Origin: Diploptera punctata
Lineage: Eukaryota > Arthropoda > Insecta > Blattodea > Blaberidae
Reading direction: 5' to 3'
Length of the DNA stretch: 64,000 nucleotides
Assembly (NCBI GenBank): GCA_030220185.1
Contig: JASPKZ010004199.1
Span: 2,402,001 to 2,466,000 of the forward strand
Of the stretch, positions 1 to 11,988 are shown one piece after another (the stretch's first letter is position 1; every line of letters begins with the position of its first letter). A program made the position numbers and the translations under genes. The notes beneath the pieces were generated by a model. The model was not told the origin of the DNA. It worked only from the letters and a program-made list of their open reading frames with translations, and did no database searches.

Positions 1-805
1 CTTGTAATAAATATATTTTATATACTTCTTCTTGGTTTCTTTTGTTCTTTATGTTATTTTTCCGCCATTTAGCTATTATGTTTATTTTGCTTATCACGAG
101 ATAGTGATCAGAGTATATATCGCTGCCTCTATGTACTCTCACATCTTTTACCAAGGCTCCTAGCTTGTTGTTTACGATTAAATAGTCAATTATTGATCTT
201 GAGTTATATCCACTTCTTGTATATTTATGTATGTCCTTTTTTCGGAAATAGGTATTCATTATTTTTAATTGATTATAGGCTGAAAACTGTCTCAAATCCT
301 GTCCATTATCATTTATTGTTATTTCTCCATTATTTCCTATTACATTAGGTATAGGGACATTGCCTACTCTGGCATTTAAGTCTCCACTTATTATTAAATG
401 ATGATCTTTTGTATATTTATCAACTAATGTTTGTAATGTTTTATAAAATTTTTTTGTTTCTTCTTTCTTGCCTTCCTCTGGGGCATACACAGCAATTATC
501 ATCATATATCCTCTTTCAATTTTAAATCTGGCTATCAGGATTCTTTCATTTATAAACTCATAGCTATTCAATTTGTTCTTCCATTTTTCATCTATTAAAA
601 TTGCTACTCCACACTGCGCTCTTGTTGTCTGTTCTACTCCGCTATACAACATAGTATAGTGTTGTAAGTCCTTTGTTCCTTTTAGTTTCTTTTTTGTTTC
701 TGTTATTGTTGCTATATTTATTTCTTTTTTCTTTAATTCTCTTTCTAATTCTTCTTCTTTTGTATTTATTCCCCTTACGTTCCAATTTCCTAATTTCAAA
801 ATGTC
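1..805 (-). mobile_element. LINE endonuclease (APE-type) fragment, runs off window edge
   Basis: On the minus strand one frame stays open from about 805 to the left edge. It starts with a WNVRG-like opening, typical of the apurinic-like endonuclease (APE) of non-LTR retrotransposons, followed by AVYAPEEG, then GDLNARVGN (coded near 359-387) and SDHYLV (coded near 95-112). The last two are conserved APE catalytic motifs (GD-N-x-R-xG and SDH). The domain nicks target DNA for target-primed reverse transcription. A stop lies just upstream of the opening, so the N-terminus is missing or degraded. The reverse transcriptase would lie left of the window. The unbroken frame suggests a fairly young copy. 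The clade is not assigned. Confidence 0.85.
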
Positions 806-1299
806 AAAATGTCAAAAAAACAAAAAACCCAGACAAAAAAAGCTCGAAGGAATGACGATCTTCCACTGCAAAACTGCACCGTCAAAAACGACTGGACTAA
901 AACTCTTCGAAGATAAAAATATGTATAATAGTCCCCATTTGTATTACCAGGCGGAAACAACTTCAGAGGACCCATAATAATGGTTTAAACATTAGTGGTA
1001 TGTTCTTAAGAACATGGAATGTTAGATCATTGTACTGTAGTAGGACACTAGAAATGTTGACAAAGGAATTAGATACATCTTCTGAAGATGTGAAGTAGAT
1101 ATCCAGTAGAAAGCAGTCGAGAATCGAGAAAATTAATTATATATTTTCTACAGGAAAGTGACACCAGAATTTGGATTTTTTGATCCGAAGGAGGATCCTC
1201 TCAGCTATCAGAGATGTTAGGTTTATTGGCGATAGGTAAAAATAAACATGTTTGTAATTAATCAATTAATTTGGTGTTTGCATGATGAAAATCCATGAT

Positions 1300-1490
1300 G
1301 TTTATTTAACAAACAAAACAAAGTTTTATATGATTTTCATAAATATTTATTTTATTCAACATTCGTAACAGCTGTTTCAATATACTGTATCTTCTTCAGA
1401 CGAAGAATCATCTGTTTCGAATGTTGAATTAAGTAAATATTTATTAAAATCATATAAAACTTATATAGTTTTGTTTAATAAATGATAGTA
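1300..1490. repeat. Inverted repeat with Penelope-type terminus
   Basis: A left arm (about 1303-1366) and right arm (about 1417-1487) are roughly complementary. They share AAAACAAAG/TTTTATATGATTTT-type blocks and CATTCG/CGAATG at the inner edge. The middle is close to the terminus of the Penelope-like element at 51005-51050 (CAGCTGTTTC, then CTTCTTCAGAC). A flank at 1268-1293 also resembles the TTTACTTGATGAAAATCC block that borders the truncated Penelope copy at 54.2-54.8 kb. It is inserted in the old LINE. Confidence 0.65.
1362..1404 (-). ncRNA. Hammerhead-ribozyme-like motif in inverted repeat
   Basis: Read on the minus strand: UUCGU, CUGAAGA, one extra A, an imperfect stem-loop, GAAAC, AGCU, GUU, ACGAA. 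UUCGU pairs with ACGAA (5 bp, stem I). ACAGCUGU is self-complementary (stem III). GUU is an allowed but weaker cleavage triplet. Stem II is imperfect here. Activity is not claimed. Confidence 0.45.
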
Positions 1491-3269
1491 ATTGTAAATG
1501 CATGTGGTTCTTCAGAACATTATGATAACAAGATAAAGGACGAGTTTGATGAAGATTTAGAATGCATATTTTAAAGGCTTACACGGTATCTTATGAACAT
1601 TGTCTTAGGACATTTTAATTCAAAAGCGGGACCGGAAGATCTATTCAGACCAAAAATAGAGAAATTCTGATTTCATGAAGAAGCAACGCCAATGAGATCA
1701 GATCAGTCACCTTTGCCACACCAAAGAATCTAATTTTTAAGAACACAACATTCCAGCGTAAGGACATTCCCAAATTCACACAGATGTCTTCAGATGGTGA
1801 AACAAAATCGAATAAATCATGTATTGTTAGATATACGCTGGCACACTAGAATCAACTTTGTGTGGTTAGTGAGGGGAAAATACTTGCAATTCGAATCATC
1901 ATTGCGTCAGTGTAAAAAAAACTGAGAACGGTTCTAGTTTATGAGAGCTAATAACTCTAAAGATGCATCTGAAATTTTTGAAATAAGAATTTTGAGAAAT
2001 TACAAAAAATATATAAGGTAATGTATTTGTTGTATGCATGTATGAAGCAAATAAATAATTGACTGTGACAAAACAAAATAAGTAGAAACTTGAGGCAGCT
2101 AAAATGAAATTCGTAAGATCTTACCAGATGCTACTAAAAAGAAGTGAAGATATGAAAAGAGAATTGCAGATACTTAAATTAACAGATAAAGTAAAACAAT
2201 AAAGATAATTGGAAAAACACTTATACAAAGAATGGCAGACGACATAATTCGAAATTTATTATCTAATTATCAACATGAAGGAAGAAGAAACATCGATATA
2301 TCGTGTCTCAGAAGAAAAGAACAGTCATGACTCATGACTTCTGGGAAGCGGAACGGGCCCCATGGCTCATACCGTGTAGCTGATGATGATGACGACGATG
2401 ATGATAAATTATTAACTTAACAAGAATACCTCGTCAAAATTGGGAATAGATTTGAAACACTGGAATTTTCCGAAGAAAACGTGACAGACGAAAAGGAAAC
2501 TGTTATACGTAGAGAATGTGAAACCATAGGAGATGAAATACTATTAGCATCAGAAAGCGTAACCTGTTTGAAAAAGAACGAAAATAATAAATTACTATAT
2601 TAACTAAATAAAGCAAATTTATAAAATTTGTCAAGAAATAACTAGGATTGTAAAAAGTAAAAAGAGGGAATATTTTAGAGAGAGGATTAATAATCTTAAA
2701 ACTGGCGCCAAAAATAGGAATATCAGAAAATTATACCGGGAATTAGGATAGAAAGGAACAGTTTTCAGGTTATACAAATATAATTAGGACTTGAATAGGG
2801 ATGTGATTGCAGATTCCAAGAATATACTAAGTGCGTGGAAAAATTATTTCGATCAGCTATTACATGTACATGCAGAACAGGATATTGGAGAGGAAGAGGA
2901 TGATATACAAGCAACAGTCACACAGCTGTGTGCATTAGAGGTTGAAATGATAATATAAAAAATTAAATATGTACAAAGCATCAGATTCAAATGGAATCCC
3001 AGCAGAACTCTTAAAATCGGAGGGTGGCGGAATAATTCATGGGCAAAATACACCGATTTCGTAGTATGCTCTTTTAAAAGAATAGAAATAATCAAATATC
3101 GTATCAATTTATAAGAAAAGAGGTACAAGTTCGTATACAATTCTAAGAAAAATACATAAATTATAAGAATTTATAATTTATAATAATTTATAAGAAAAGA
3201 GGTTCAAATTCGTATAAAACTCTAAGAAAATTACTTCTCGTATTATCCAGGATTATTCCTTTCATTGGC

Positions 3270-3860
3270 GACATAATAGATTATATTATATTCAATGTGG
3301 GATTAGATGATATAAATCACATTGTTAGTATAAGGCACTGTATGTCAAACATTAAGTTGTCCCACAACCACAAGTAATGTTTTTAATATAATGTTGTTTT
3401 TCTGGTGAAAGTTTGAAGGTGTGCTTCAGTGGAAGTTTGTTCCAAACGGTCCTACTGTCGATCCGGATTTTTATTCTTTACAACTGGAACGAGTTAATGA
3501 CATTTTGAGGATCGCGGGTACCCGAAAGGACCCCATACTGCATGAACTACCATGACAGAAATTCAGGAAATGGGAGGAATCGAAATGCTACTACATCCAG
3601 GATATAGCCTTGATCTTGCGCCTTGCTATCTGTTTCGATCCATGGCCAATTTTTTTCGTGAAATTTGGAAAACATTGATGCTGTGCAAGTAAGTGTCAAC
3701 GATTTCTTAGCATCAAAAACAAGAGACTAGTATCGTCGCGGAATAATAAACCTCGCTGAAAGATGGCTCAAGACCATAGAATCTGATGATTTATACTTTA
3801 AAGAGTAATTTCGTTTCTTGTCAGAGAATATTTAAAATAAAATTTTGTTAAAAAAAGATA
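3270..3860 (+). pseudogene. Mariner-type transposase relic
   Basis: Plus-strand translation in shifting frames gives mariner transposase features. VPNGPTVDPDFYSLQLER lies near 3440-3495. HPGYSLDLAP near 3592-3625 corresponds to the HPPYSPDLAPSDYHLF box of mariner transposases (third acidic catalytic region). RSMANFF follows, then a GIINLAERW-like tail near 3745-3775. Stops and frameshifts throughout mean no function. It lies inside the LINE relic. Terminal inverted repeats were not identified. Confidence 0.75.
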
Positions 3861-5191
3861 TTTCTTATGAGACGGAATCTGTGTATGTAAACTTCAAAAA
3901 GGCATAAAATTCCATTAATAGGGAAGAAATGTTCAGTACCATGCTAGAATTCGGAATTTATAACATTTTAATCGTATCGGAATGTGTGTAAATGACACAT
4001 TAAGTAGGGTGCGGGTAGACAAAGTTTTCAGATACTTTGGAAATTTACAAAGGGTTAAACCAAAAGAGATACACTATCTTCTCTTCTATAAATTTTATAA
4101 TAGAGCATGCAATCAAATGTATAGAAGACAAAGAGGGCATACAACTCAAGTATTAATCATCCATTGGTAGGTGTAGTATTGTTAGGTGATAGAAAATAAA
4201 TACTAAAATACGACATACACATTCTGTTAAATATCACTATGAAATTAGGGCTGGAAGTGAATATCAACAAAACTGAATATATTGTCTTGTATTTGGGAAT
4301 GAAAACTACAAAAATGTGCGAAAGTTTGAAAAAGGGACGAATTCAAATACCTAGCAACAATTGCAAATAGCAATGAAGTAAGGGAAAAATTAACATAGGC
4401 TCATCTCTGTAAACACGTGCTTTTGTTCATTACAGGGACTATTGTCATCCCAACTTATCTAAAAAATATTAAACTAAAATATAAAAAAACGACGATTCCT
4501 CCAGTTACATTATAGAGATCATATAGGACATTAACAACAACAGGCTTGAATCTTCCACACAAGACAATAAACAGGAATGCCTCTTTCACAACACAAACTC
4601 CATATCTTACTCTTCCACAGAAAACAGTAGTCGCGCAATTCAGATTAACTACGGATCATGACTACCTTTAAAAACACCTGCACAATATTAAAATTTTGTT
4701 TACACCAAAAGAACTGTGCAACCGTCAAAGAGGATACTTCATAAACTTCAAAGTACTGGAGAGAAGACTGCTAATGACTTCAGTATTAGATACCAACCAA
4801 TCTAATGATTGGTGCGGAATATAATTTTTAAGAGAGAGACACCATTGCGATTATTTGGGAATTAATTGCTTATGAACATTTTTGACCAAAGAGAGATGAA
4901 CCGATAGGTGAATGGACTAGCTACATAACTATGAGCTACATGATATTTATGGAAACCAGATATAATACGAACAGTGAAGTCCGTAGTCTGCAATGGACTG
5001 GGCATTTGACACGAATGGGGAATGAAACAGGGGCATGGGAACTTCTTAAAGGAAATCAAGTGGAAAAGCGCAGGACAAAAATGAGGTGGAAAAATAATAT
5101 CAACCATAATTTGAGAGAGGTTAATGATGCATGGAACATTTGCAAAATATTAGGTTAAGATAGGGATATTATTAAATATAGAAATGGAATT

Positions 5192-5193
5192 GA

Positions 5194-5232
<39 letters not shown>

Positions 5233-5242
5233 TAATAATATT
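5192..5242. repeat. (AAT)n microsatellite
   Basis: Runs of AAT/AAC directly after the LINE relic, consistent with a LINE 3' tail. Confidence 0.9.
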
Positions 5243-6220
5243 GTTGGCTATTGTAATTTGTATTCATATTGTAGGAATTTTCATTCTTAAACGAATCATG
5301 TGAAAATGTTACATATATCAACCATATTTATTGATGATAGTTGCACAATATATCTTTAAAGAAAGAAATCTGTTAGATGTTTTCCAGGAACTCTCTATTG
5401 TCAAGAAATCACTGTGGGATTAGATACGATATTTTTAATAACAAATACCATAGCATGACGGTCAGATGTGCGTAATACATTTCTGCTCCATCAACGTGAA
5501 ATCATTGTTTAATGAGAAACTTGAGTAGATATAAGTAACAGCTCCAGGTTAAGAAAAGTAGATACATAGGCAGGGGAATCCTAAATACTGGTTGAATTAT
5601 TTCAACTGTAGATTGAAACACGTGTCAACCAGCTAATAAGCCTAGAGGTTCTAGTCCTATAGCGTCTTGAAGTTACTCGTAAAATACTGAATACCGTGAT
5701 ACCTTATATCAAAACACTCAATAACATCTCTGAAAAGCATCTGAAAGTTATTTTTGGATTAGTTTGTAGCCCAAGGTCATAGTTGCAAATTTCCCCGCCC
5801 ACACACATCTTATTCTGCCATCTTTATTTCTTACGTGAATGCGAGTAATTTGAGTTAAAACACTCAGATGCATTGACTTGAACGTATTTCAAGGTAATAT
5901 TAAATCCCTAAAGAAAACTAGACTATTATGATTAAGAAGGTTTCATAATACTCAGGTATAGAAATTTTAAACTTACCGTACTTCTGCATTTCCTTGATAT
6001 CAGCATAGGCTACTTCATGTTATTTCTTGAAAGAAGTTGTTTAATAAAATTTTAAGTAGAAATATCGAATTTTAAAGTTTTTTTTTTCTTTTCTTTCATA
6101 ACATAAACAACACGAATATTTCGTAGACATTGAGGACACAAATGACACCGCTTACACTTTACTTCCTGGGAACTACAACCACTGTGAATCAATTAATAGA
6201 CCTAAATACAGGTCTGTATT
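5243..6220. other. No gene seen
   Basis: AT-rich sequence without a convincing coding frame or recognised repeat. A short (TA)n run follows at 6222-6242. Confidence 0.6.
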
Positions 6221-6239
6221 ACGCTATATATATATATAT

Positions 6240-7005
6240 ATATTATAATTAAATGTTTAACATTGAGCAATGCAAGCTTAATATGGTATGATAAGAAAAA
6301 TAAATGCCTGGACGGGATTCGAACCCGGAATTCTGAGTCTGTACCTTAGCGTGTTATCCATTACACCACCATTCGAATCCAATTCAAACACTTATTTTTC
6401 TTATATATGTATTATATTCTCCATTATTACTAAATGTCGCGATAACTCGGTCTTCACTGCCATCTAGTAGCTGACTATAACAAGTAAGCAAATTAAAGAG
6501 AATATTTTTACTTTATAGCAGTGACGCTTTATCGATATTATAATTAAATGTTTAACATTGAGCAATGCAAGCTTAATATGGTATGATAAGAAAAATAAAT
6601 GCCTGGACGGGATTCGAACCCGGAACTCTGAGTCTGTACCTCAGCGTGTTATCCATTACACCACCAGGTGAATCCAATTCAAACACTTATTTTTCTTATA
6701 TATGTATTATATTCTCCATTATTACTAGATGTCGCGAGAACTCGGTCTTCACTGGCATCTCGTAACTGACTATAACAAGTAAGCAAATTAAAGAGAATAT
6801 TTTTACTTTATAGCAGTGACGCTTTATGAAGACCGAGTTCTCGCGATATCTGGTAATAATGGAGAATATAATACATATATAAGAAAAATAAGTTTTTGGA
6901 TTGGATTCGCCTGGATGTGTAATGGATAACACGCTGAGGTACAGACTCAGAGTTCCGGGTTCGAATCCCGTCCAGGTATTTATTTGTCTTATCATACCAT
7001 GTATA
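6240..7005. repeat. tRNA-like repeat cluster, family A (two direct, one inverted)
   Basis: Three tRNA-like units, at 6307-6372 (minus), 6602-6668 (minus) and 6910-6976 (plus), sit in about 300-bp units. The flanks are ATAAGAAAAATAA on one side and its complement TTATTTTTCTTAT on the other. Each unit has a perfect B box (GGTTCGAATCC), an A-box-like TGTAATGG, an anticodon-type hairpin CTGAG-GTACAGA-CTCAG and, in the best units, CCTGG/CCAGG ends. The first two copies are direct repeats beginning near 6245 and 6540. The third is inverted. These look like tRNA-derived repeats rather than decoding tRNA genes, because the D arm is poor and the copies are dispersed. Confidence 0.7.
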
Positions 7006-7009
7006 TATC

Positions 7010-7404
7010 CTATTAAAACATGTTATTGATATCCAAAAGTAACTTTACCAGTTCACTATTTTCAGTAACTCACCAACCACCACTGCATTATAACGAAGAC
7101 ATTTTTGTAATTTAAGCATAGCTTCTGGTACCCACAACCAATATGGCTTTAAAAGCTACAGCAAGCTATTTTAATTATAAGAATCCATTACACAAAATGA
7201 AGGCAATCATAATTGATTATATAATTCAGCTTTTTAATTCTGGGAAATAGCAAGCTTATAGCTATTACTAAAAATAATAATGTAAAATGAAAATTAAAAT
7301 AGCTCTATTTATCCATTACAGAAGGTATCTCTAATCTTCAAAATTGTACGTATACATCCAATTAAAATGATAGGTCTACATATAGTAGAGGACTACAACT
7401 GAAA
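7010..7404. other. No gene seen
   Basis: AT-rich, no supported coding frame. Confidence 0.6.
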
Positions 7405-7680
7405 GTCGGTCCCGATGGACAAGTGGTTACCATTTTCGCCGTCGATTCCGAGATTCAACGGTTCAAACTCGACCGATGCCAAGGCATAAAAATCCTGCGT
7501 ATCAATCCTTTGGGAAAGGAAATAAAGTCATGGGTCTCGTGTCGTAGATTTACTACACGTAAAAAAACTCAAACTTAACATAAGAAACTTGTTAGCAAAT
7601 TTTATCGGTTCTTTCAAGTCCTGATTTAAATTCGGATGCTAATGACCTCAAATTTTAAAGAGCGTCATTAAATGAAAACA
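7405..7680 (+). mobile_element. SINE family 4, copy 1
   Basis: tRNA-like head (GTCCCGATGG through GGTTCAAACTCG), body with GGCATAAAAATCCTG, GTCGTAGATTTAC and a tail TTAAAGAGCGTCATTAAAT. The same order occurs at 38563-38848 (plus) and inverted at 7722-8010. Confidence 0.75.
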
Positions 7681-7722
7681 CTACTACTACTACTACTACT
7701 TCTACTATTACTACTACTACTT
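7678..7722. repeat. (CTA)n microsatellite between two inverted SINEs
   Basis: About fourteen ACT/CTA units, lying where the A-rich tails of two facing SINEs meet. Confidence 0.9.
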
Positions 7723-8010
7723 GTTACTTTATTTAACGACGCTTTTTAACAGCTAAGATCATTAGCGTCCAAATTTAAATGTGAATGTAAAAACCCAACA
7801 AATTTTGCTCGAAGGCCTCTTTTTCAGGCTTGAGATCCTTTCACGTTCTGTAAATCTACAACACGCAATCCGAAGAAACCCATACTCCCGAATTTTATTC
7901 TCTGAAAAATTCCTCGACTCCGCGCCTGGTTTTATTCCACGAATCTTATAACCAAAGGTGTGCATGGCGCTCATTACTCCACCGGAACTGACACTATACT
8001 GCAACTGTTT
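7722..8010 (-). mobile_element. SINE family 4, inverted copy
   Basis: Reverse-oriented and diverged from 7405-7680. TTTAACGACGCTTTTTAAC is the complement of the family tail. AAATTTTGCTCGAAGG, CTGTAAATCTACAACAC and AACCCATACTCC follow in matching order. The head end near 7950-8010 is degraded. Confidence 0.6.
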
Positions 8011-8554
8011 ATTTTGTGAACCAATGGTATAAATGCGTATTTCAGATCTTGTACTTAGGAGAGAAAAGTTTCTTCCATGAACAGTACACACTTTGTGAAG
8101 TTAGATACGTACTATAGCACAGCGTTAAACAAACGATTGATAAAACTTATCTCTGGTTTCAAAATAATTTGGGTCATTCTTTGGAAGGGTAGACAATTGA
8201 TGATATCGAGTAATTGATATTATCTACTGCACCTTATTAATTTCACAGCCGAACATCGTATCCTCAAATTCTCTTATGTGTAGAATTCTTTGTTTCGCAA
8301 TTTTCTCCTGCTTTAAGGACTTAATCTCTCCAAAGTTCAAGATGTATCAACTGAAATGTAAATGTAAGATAGTGGCCCGAGGAGCGCTAATTACCGATCG
8401 TATTCGCAATCGTTGGTTTAATTATTTACAATTCAATTATCTGATTAACTGGTGTTGCCAGTTTACCAATCAGACCGGAGACTCGAAAACTATGGATGCG
8501 ACACTAATATCGGTATTGTTCGATTAATTTTACAAGTAACTCCCCCTCATAACC
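8010..8554. other. No gene seen
   Basis: No coding frame with recognisable content. Mixed AT-rich sequence. Confidence 0.5.
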
Positions 8555-8930
8555 ATTTCGTGGGTTCTAGGGGCCTCTAAACCACCAAAGTATATTTTCC
8601 ACTTTTTCTTCTTCTTCACTTCACGGGCTAGGCAAAATTGCCTTTTCGTCCTCACAGTTGTTCTGTCCATCTTTTCACTGGCCTTCCTACATTCCTTGAA
8701 CCTCTTGGCTTGTAGTTGAATGCTACTCTTGGTAATTTTGTTACATTCATTCTATACACATGTGTAAACAATTTCTCTCTATATTCTCTGATTTTCTCAT
8801 TCTATGGATGTATATTTAACTCTGTTCTTATATCTTTATTCTTTATCCGATCCAATCTTGTGCAGCCTTTTGTTTCCAAAATCATTTCTCTTTTCAACTT
8901 GTAAGTTATAATTATGTTACCATGTTTGGT
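8555..8930 (-). mobile_element. LINE 3' fragment, family D-related
   Basis: Minus-strand translation gives the C-terminal region that follows LINE reverse transcriptases: ETKGCTRLDRIKNKDIRTEL, then HVYRMNVTKLPRVAFNYKPRG and NVGRPVKRW. The block RIPKAVYNYIPRGRRSLGRP in the family D copies (45131-45505) aligns with it. 5' truncated, with frameshifts. Confidence 0.7.
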
Positions 8931-9214
8931 TGAAATTACACCAGGCGTTCCAGAATTATGCTAGAACTCGTATCGGTAATTTTCGATTATTTATATAGGC
9001 CTATGTCATACCTCCTTTCATCCCCTGATGCTAGGAGAACTCTTAACCCTTACAGTATCTTTTCTATATTGTAATTAATATGGGTACGAAGTATAGTTGA
9101 ACCGTGCCTGCATAAATGCATGTATGCATACATACATACACACATATTATATGTAAAGGGGTCGCATTTATCTTGTGCACCTATTATAACTTTTATGTTT
9201 ACCATTAGGATTGA
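8931..9214. other. No gene seen; short (CATA)n run
   Basis: Unassigned sequence. A CATACATACACACA tract is present near 9120-9145. Confidence 0.5.
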
Positions 9215-11175
9215 TTTTTTAAAGTAATTTCTGATCCACAGACTAACAGGCTAACATAAGTATGGAGATTTGATTCTTGTTCAAGATACGTGATAACTTT
9301 TTCAAATAACACTACATAATTTATTAATCCATCCATCCTATGGCTGTACGATCCGAGTCTGGCCCTGACCTCCCCATTCCTCCTCTTCCGTTCTTCCCTA
9401 TTCCTAGCCGCCGCCTTCCAATTCCCTACTCCTAGAAATATAGAGGCGTCTGCACGTATTTATTTAATTTTAATTGCACTTTTTAAGACGAGTTTAAAAT
9501 GTATTATAGCGTGTTTCTGTATTAACGAATAACGTACTGCCACCTGAAACAACTGAAAGTGAATCATGTCAGCATATTTTGTTTCTGATATTGCCCACAG
9601 TCAACTTACTCGCCTTGCATTAGGTTTATTGTATGTCAAAACATGTAAACAAACCAAACAGCAGTTTAAGCCACAATCTAGTATGTTCATTAATTTAGTT
9701 GTTTTACAAAGTGCATGTTAACAAAGTCGCACGGTGGTTGTGTAGTGTTCCATTATGCATATAATGAAGAGAAGATTGATATGATCCTCATTTAGGGGAA
9801 TGTCGAAGAAACGCTATGAAAGCAGAGGAGCTTCTGAGCAGGAGATATCCTCAGTGAAATCTTGTATCTCGAATGATGTTCACTCGTCTCGTCTTGAAAC
9901 ATGAAGTATTTCATCTCGAGAACTACATCACAGCAGGACTCGCACTGGTGAAGTCTCAGTATTGGCTGCTGTTGTAATTAACCTCGTGTGAGTACTAGAG
10001 GTATTGGACGACTGATATACCAAAATAATACGCAACAAATTGCATATATTTACCACTTCACTTCATCAAGAACTGCATGCTAACAATTTTCAAAACCGTG
10101 TACAATTCTGGGAGTGGGGGCTGCAACAATTGTAACATATCCAATTTTTTCTCCCAAATATCATGTTTACTCTGAAACGACGTTTACAAATAATCGAAAT
10201 GTGAATACCAAGAACATGCACTATTGGCTTGTAAAGGTGGTTCCGCGAAGTGGATATTCAACACAGGTGGAAAGTAAATCTTCGGTGTGACATTTTTGGT
10301 AATAGAATTATGGGACTTACTTCTTCGATGATATTCGACATGGTACTAAACAACGTACATTTCTGCGGCGAACTCTGCCTGGTTTGTTGGAAAGTATACC
10401 CTTGAGAGATAGAGTATCAGACTGGTATCAACAGCACGGCTAACATATAGTGTCTTCCCAGTGCATTCAATTCTCGACAGAGAATTTCATGATTGGCCTT
10501 TTGAACCTCAACAATGGCCTACACATTCCCCGGACCTCTCCCAGCTAGACATCTTACTTTGGTGAACTCCAAAAGACATTGAGTACCTAAGCACCCCCAC
10601 AACACCATAAGACTTGCAGCAATGTATAATACAAGCTTATGCGACCATTTAACTGGCAGCAACTCAGGAAGGATAATGGTATTTTCAGGGACGCCTTCGA
10701 TTGTGTTTTGATGTGCATGGTAGTCATTTAAAACATATTCTGTGAATCTCAATCCACGTATTGTGTAGCTAAAAGTTGAGTTTTCATTTCTATTATTTGT
10801 ATTGATATTGTAGGTACAATTTAATTTGGATGACCTAGAACAATGAAACGGTCATAACGTCACTTTTCTTTTTGATTATAGTGGTATTTGATTTTATATA
10901 TTATACAGCGTGTCATTCATGGTTGATAATCTTCAATGATGCTCATTTCAGAACTTTTACTCTGGAATAATGTTATTTGTTAATACTGAAATACATTATG
11001 GTAAATGTTTGAATTTTTATTAAAGAGTGCAATTAAAGTACAGTAAATAAATTATGTAGGCCCTACTTTTGTTTGAAAAATGTTTGACGTCATTTGTATC
11101 TTGAACAAGAATTGGGTTAAATGAACCAAATCTCCATACTTATGTTAGTCCCTGGTTCTAAAATTACTTCCAAAT
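9215..11175 (+). mobile_element. Tc1/IS630-type DNA transposon with long TIRs, inactive
   Basis: Inverted ends of about 75-80 bp: 9222-9295 against 11096-11170. They share AACATAAGTATGGAGATTT, TTCTTGTTCAAGATAC and AAGTAATTT in opposite orientation. A degraded transposase reading lies between them (9735-10665). The size of about 1.96 kb fits a full-length element. The TA-rich outer flank at the right end is compatible with TA targeting. Confidence 0.65.
9735..10665 (+). pseudogene. Tc1/IS630-type transposase relic
   Basis: Plus-strand reading in broken frames. It begins near YTYNEEKIDMIL (N-terminal helix-turn-helix type seen in these transposases), continues with TRGIGRLIYQNNTQQ near 10000-10040, and later FLRRTLPGLLESIPLRDRV near 10360-10420 and SDWYQQHG. 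That last stretch matches the region before the second catalytic Asp. HIPRTSPS and LGELQKTLSTSTPTTP near 10520-10605 correspond to the SPDLxxxD/LWG region near the third acidic residue. Several stops and frameshifts mean it is inactive. Confidence 0.65.
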
Positions 11176-11430
11176 ATATATATATACATATATAAACCCG
11201 CCGAACTCTATCCCAAGACAGGTTAGAAAAGGGTGAGTGGGAAGAGTAACAACCTCGTTAAAAAAAACCAGGGTTCAGTTTGCCCGGCTGATAGTACTCT
11301 ATGAGTACAGATACAGCTGCCTTGCAATTCGTCATTCGTTTGATAAAGGATAGAGGAAGAAAACATTGACCAAAATCACCTGGTCCTCCAGGTTGGGGGT
11401 TGATGCATCAGGCTAGCTCCCTGTTCGTCA
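11176..11430 (+). repeat. Unclassified repeat-like segment before LINE B end
   Basis: Contains a GGGTGAGTGGGAAGAG block and a CCAGGGTTCAGTTTGCC block, with short broken frames. It may be the 5' region of the LINE whose 3' end follows, but this is not shown. Confidence 0.3.
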
Positions 11431-11439
11431 TAAACAAAC

Positions 11440-11830
11440 ATTACAGTGCTAAAAAGTCTAAAGATTTAAAGCCGAAAGGAAATAAACGAATCCAAATTAG
11501 AAAAGACAAATACTGTCATACGAGAAAAAACGAATATTAGATATTCAGTAGTAGATTATATATGGTATAAGCGATTAAATTTGTATGGGCATGTACGACG
11601 AATGCAGGGAGAAAGGTTACCCAGAAAAAAACATTGGATTGGTGTCCATCTGGAAGAAGAAAGAAAGGAAGACCTCGAAACTCGTGGATGAAGATATAAG
11701 AACTGGAATGAGAACAAGAGGACTGGAGGATATGTAGCGGAATAGAGACGAGTGGAGGTGGAAAATAAAACTTTAGGCACTAAAAGATGTGTAAACATTA
11801 AAAAAATCTATAGATAAATAAAATATATAT
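11440..11830 (+). mobile_element. LINE family B 3' end, copy 1
   Basis: C-terminal LINE coding relic with YGHVRRMQGERLPRK and a tail ending in AAAGATGTGTAAACATT. It matches 30165-30500 and the short piece at 19589-19710. 5' truncated with frameshifts. Confidence 0.7.
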
Positions 11831-11988
11831 AAAGAATATCAATACCAGTGTAAACATTTAAAGTTAATATAGGTGCAGAAGATAAACGGGACACTCTGTA
11901 TATGTAGCGCAATGAGCCTACCTAGAACCAATATTAAAATCTTCCAAAGTTACTAGATTTTATATTTGTTTTGGTAATATTCTAGCTG

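Larger units (their letters stand above)
960..5165 (+). mobile_element. Old LINE copy, family A, interrupted by two insertions
   Basis: Heavily mutated non-LTR element. Recognisable in several frames: RTWNVRSLY near 1010-1045 (endonuclease start), a GDFNSKAG-like motif near 1610-1640, a segment DSKNILSAWKNYF near 2810-2860 before the RT, GLEVNINKTEY near 4250-4285, and a C-terminal block at 4931-5158 (GHLTRMGNE, NNINHNLREV). That block matches the family A 3' ends at 18795-19530 and 47015-48565. Many frameshifts and stops make it a relic. It is split by a Penelope-type inverted repeat (1300-1490) and a mariner relic (3270-3860). An AAT microsatellite follows, as a LINE 3' tail often does. Confidence 0.75.

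Noticed and set aside
6307..6976. Functional tRNA genes with anticodon ACA
   Set aside because: D arm is poor and the units are repeated with shared flanks.
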